In this document: positions 33,028-34,826 of the stretch, piece after piece | Layout of the letters: the number at the start of each line of letters is the position of its first letter | Position numbering within the stretch: the first letter of the stretch is position 1 | Assembly: GCA_030748805.1 (NCBI GenBank) | Contig: JASMLG010000071.1 | Coordinates: 1-34,826 of the forward strand | Length of the DNA stretch: 34,826 bases | DNA from: Phycisphaerales bacterium | Lineage (GTDB): Bacteria; Planctomycetota; Phycisphaerae; Phycisphaerales; SM1A02 | Direction: 5' to 3' | Made by a program: the position numbers and the translations under genes | The notes under the pieces: model-generated | What the model saw: the letters and a program-made list of their open reading frames with translations, nothing else | What the model was told of the DNA's origin: nothing | Databases searched by the model: none

Positions 33028-33033
33028 TAATCT

Positions 33034-33131
33034 AAGGGGACACTTCTTGTACTACTGATTGCCAACATACCCAACGCACGCTAAGGAGACACTTCTTGTA
33101 CTACTGATTGCCAACATGTCCAATGCACGCA
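33034..33131. repeat. Family B-related tandem repeat, two 49-base units
   Basis: Two adjacent 49-base units (33034-33082 and 33083-33131) share GACACTTCTTGTACTACTGA and end CCAACGCACGCT or CCAATGCACGCA. The CCAACGCACGC-AAGG join is the same as in the 15.6-15.8 kb copies. Confidence 0.8.
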
Positions 33132-33246
33132 AAGGGGATACCCAAGTTTTTAGGATTTCGACGTGACTGTCACCCAGAGTGAGTCCTCAAGCGACAGTGA
33201 CTGTCACTAGAAATCGAAAATATTACTGAATTTCCCCACAGCAAGG
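33132..33246. repeat. Family B hairpin with a family A-like core nested in it
   Basis: The outer sequences (AAGGGGATACCCAAGTTTTTA and TACTGAATTTCCCC) match the two sides of the 23443-23514 copy. Between them, instead of its 14-base centre, lie about 70 bases with GATTTC/GAAATC arms and two GTGACTGTCAC palindromes (33163-33173, 33197-33207), the core of family A. Confidence 0.7.
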
Positions 33247-33253
33247 ACACTTC

Positions 33254-34826
33254 TTATCTCTTTGAGATAACAACTACACCTTCTTTTGTAACATCGCCCA
33301 CAGTCTGCTCTGTTCCATCTGCCCAAGTGACTCTAACCTCTGATATAGGTTTAGGAAAAAGATGTTTTTGAATAGACGTTGATGACTGAAAACCAAAACC
33401 ACCCGTATTCCATCGTGTTACTGTAGTACCATCTTTGAAGGTTATAACTAGTTTTGCGCCGAGACCTTTTGGATTTTTTCTATTACCTTTGAGTTGAACT
33501 ATGTACGGCTCCGTGTGCGTTGAATCATTACGCAACACGCGAACATCTCCACAACGCTGCGCAATAATAACATCCGTATCACCATCATTGTCCAAGTCAC
33601 CAAAAACAGCTGCGCGATCGCGATATTCTCCCTCTTGTTTTACATCTGTAAATCTATCGCTCTCTCGTTGTAACACTAGTACTGGTTGATTCCGAGAGCT
33701 ATCCATTGTTTCTCTTGTTGCATTGGGATACACGTGTCCATTCACAATAAACAAGTCCTCATCGCCATCCAAATCGAAATCGTGAAAACCACAAGTCCAC
33801 CCAAGCAGTGAACGGCTTGATAAACCAAGACCATACCGTTTTGTTCTATCATCATAAAAACCTGACTCATCATTGATGTGCAGAGTATTCGTGTCACTCG
33901 AAAAATTTGTGGTAAAAATGTCGGGGCGTCCGTTTCCACTCACATCTGCAATCGCAATACCCATTGTCGCTTGCATTGCACCATCACCATTAGTTGAAAC
34001 CCCAGAGTGCACTCCCCTGTTTTCAAAACGGATTGGTGTTTCACCAGTGTTTACGAAGAGGTGGTTTGCCATTGAATCATTCCCCACAAAAACATCGTGT
34101 AAACCGTCCCCCGTAAAGTCAAGAATCGCTGCATTCAAAGTAAACGAAGGTTCGCTTGTAAAACCCCACTGATCTGTAACATCTTGAAAAGTGCCATCAC
34201 CCAAGTTTTCAAAGACAACATCCTGTTGAGGAGCCATACCGTGTGGACCACCAAGTACATCTTCTCCTTTATACTTTGCCATTGGAGGGGGTTTATCAAA
34301 ATCAAACTCCAAATAATTACAAACATACAAGTCCAAATCGCCATCCCCATCAAGATCACCAAAGCGTGCACTTGTTCCCCAGTTTGCATCACTAACACCT
34401 GCTAAATCACTGACATCTTCAAATCCATTACCCTCGCGGTTCATAAGCAACACGTTAGGTCCATGGCACGTGATATAAACGTCATCAAAACCATCACCAT
34501 TAACATCACCAATAGCAACACCATTCCCCCACCGCTTAACAGATAATCCCATTTTTTCAGTTACATCCTGAAACGCAATCGAATCAACGCTTACATTTTC
34601 ATACAAGCGGCATGGCTCATTCGATGCGTTCACAACAATCAAATCTAAATCGTCATCATTATCAAAATCAAACAATGCGAGGCCCGTACCGTTTACTTCA
34701 ATAATCTGAGTCGAAGTTTCTGCTCCGCAAACCGTTGGAGTAATTATTGTCGGCACTTCAGTAAAATGAATGCTCGGTTGATCATGCACTGGATTGTCTT
34801 GTTGACAACCTACAACTAAAAATATG
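33254..34826 (-). CDS. CRTAC1-like FG-GAP/VCBS lipoprotein with ASPIC/UnbV domain, 5' end cut by window
   Basis: The reading frame stays open to the window edge, beyond a GTG at 34789, and the extra residues read IFLVVGCQQDNP, the end of a lipoprotein signal with lipobox VVGC. So the true start lies outside and about 523 residues are visible. The body is a beta-propeller-like array of FG-GAP/VCBS Ca-binding repeats (ALFDFDNDDDLDLIVVNA, AIGDVNGDGFDDVYITCHG, RFGDLDGDGDLDLYVCNY, VFGDLDNDGDTDVIIAQ). It ends in an ASPIC/UnbV domain (NPKGLGAKLVITFKDG, VRVTWADGTEQTV). Such proteins are surface or extracellular and are often implicated in adhesion; the specific role is unknown. The last codons overlap a TTATCTC/GAGATAA hairpin at 33254-33270. 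Confidence 0.88.
   Translation of the reverse strand, partial: IFLVVGCQQDNPVHDQPSIHFTEVPTIITPTVCGAETSTQIIEVNGTGLALFDFDNDDDLDLIVVNASNEPCRLYENVSVDSIAFQDVTEKMGLSVKRWGNGVAIGDVNGDGFDDVYITCHGPNVLLMNREGNGFEDVSDLAGVSDANWGTSARFGDLDGDGDLDLYVCNYLEFDFDKPPPMAKYKGEDVLGGPHGMAPQQDVVFENLGDGTFQDVTDQWGFTSEPSFTLNAAILDFTGDGLHDVFVGNDSMANHLFVNTGETPIRFENRGVHSGVSTNGDGAMQATMGIAIADVSGNGRPDIFTTNFSSDTNTLHINDESGFYDDRTKRYGLGLSSRSLLGWTCGFHDFDLDGDEDLFIVNGHVYPNATRETMDSSRNQPVLVLQRESDRFTDVKQEGEYRDRAAVFGDLDNDGDTDVIIAQRCGDVRVLRNDSTHTEPYIVQLKGNRKNPKGLGAKLVITFKDGTTVTRWNTGGFGFQSSTSIQKHLFPKPISEVRVTWADGTEQTVGDVTKEGVVVISKR

Noticed and set aside
33034..33131. 49-base tandem repeat considered as CRISPR or an attachment site
   Set aside because: The units abut directly with no spacers, no integrase is near, and the sequence is shared with other family B copies.

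Overview
The window looks like chromosomal DNA of a low-GC member of the Planctomycetota, most likely class Phycisphaerae. The clues are family-level: a secreted HAF-repeat protein ending in dockerin-like GDxNVDVVDLLAVxGAWG repeats, a DUF1800/DUF1501 pair, an ASPIC/UnbV (CRTAC1-like) lipoprotein, a greatly enlarged SecA, and outer-membrane biogenesis genes. This is inference from gene content, not a database result. Genes are dense, on both strands, and no stretch longer than 300 bases lacks a gene. I saw no tRNA, rRNA, CRISPR array, integrase or transposase.

Layout. 1-3.2 kb: a small basic protein, a Nudix-like protein coupled to an ALDH7-type dehydrogenase, and a divergent orphan CoA-transferase B subunit. 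3.2-4.9 kb: a secreted HAF/dockerin-like protein followed out of frame by a Cys-rich LNR-like tail. 4.9-8.6 kb: a FliA/WhiG-type sigma factor downstream of an 806-residue protein that joins the cytosolic half of the flagellar export-gate protein FlhA to the SRP-type GTPase FlhF. 8.6-12.3 kb: a BamD-like TPR protein, LptE-like lipoprotein and FtsH. 12.3-15.6 kb: a membrane protein, a vestigial dockerin peptide, DUF167, a short UvrC, and a Cys/Met-rich lipoprotein. 15.6-19.1 kb: pyrC, then rpsB-tsf behind a structured leader. 19.2-23.4 kb: gamma-glutamyltransferase, a TIM-barrel isomerase-like protein, a hotdog-like protein and a membrane protein. 23.5-30.2 kb: secA with a small membrane protein, and a divergent Cu(I)-type P1B ATPase. 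30.2-34.8 kb: DUF1800, DUF1501 and a CRTAC1-like lipoprotein cut by the window edge.

Three themes stand out. (1) The FlhA-FlhF fusion lacks most of the FlhA membrane pore, which makes it the best candidate for something undescribed. (2) Many genes have a -10-like hexamer ending exactly 6 (sometimes 7) bases before the start codon and no Shine-Dalgarno sequence, which suggests widespread leaderless transcription. Other genes (HAF protein, rpsB, tsf, secA, DUF1501) keep clear ribosome binding sites. (3) Two families of short palindromic intergenic repeats recur. One has GGGGACA/TGTCCCC arms, the other GTGACNGTCAC cores, and at 33.1-33.2 kb one is nested inside the other.

Much of the window is housekeeping (translation, secretion, outer-membrane assembly, DNA repair, pyrimidine synthesis). 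The accessory content is the secreted repeat proteins and the intergenic repeats.
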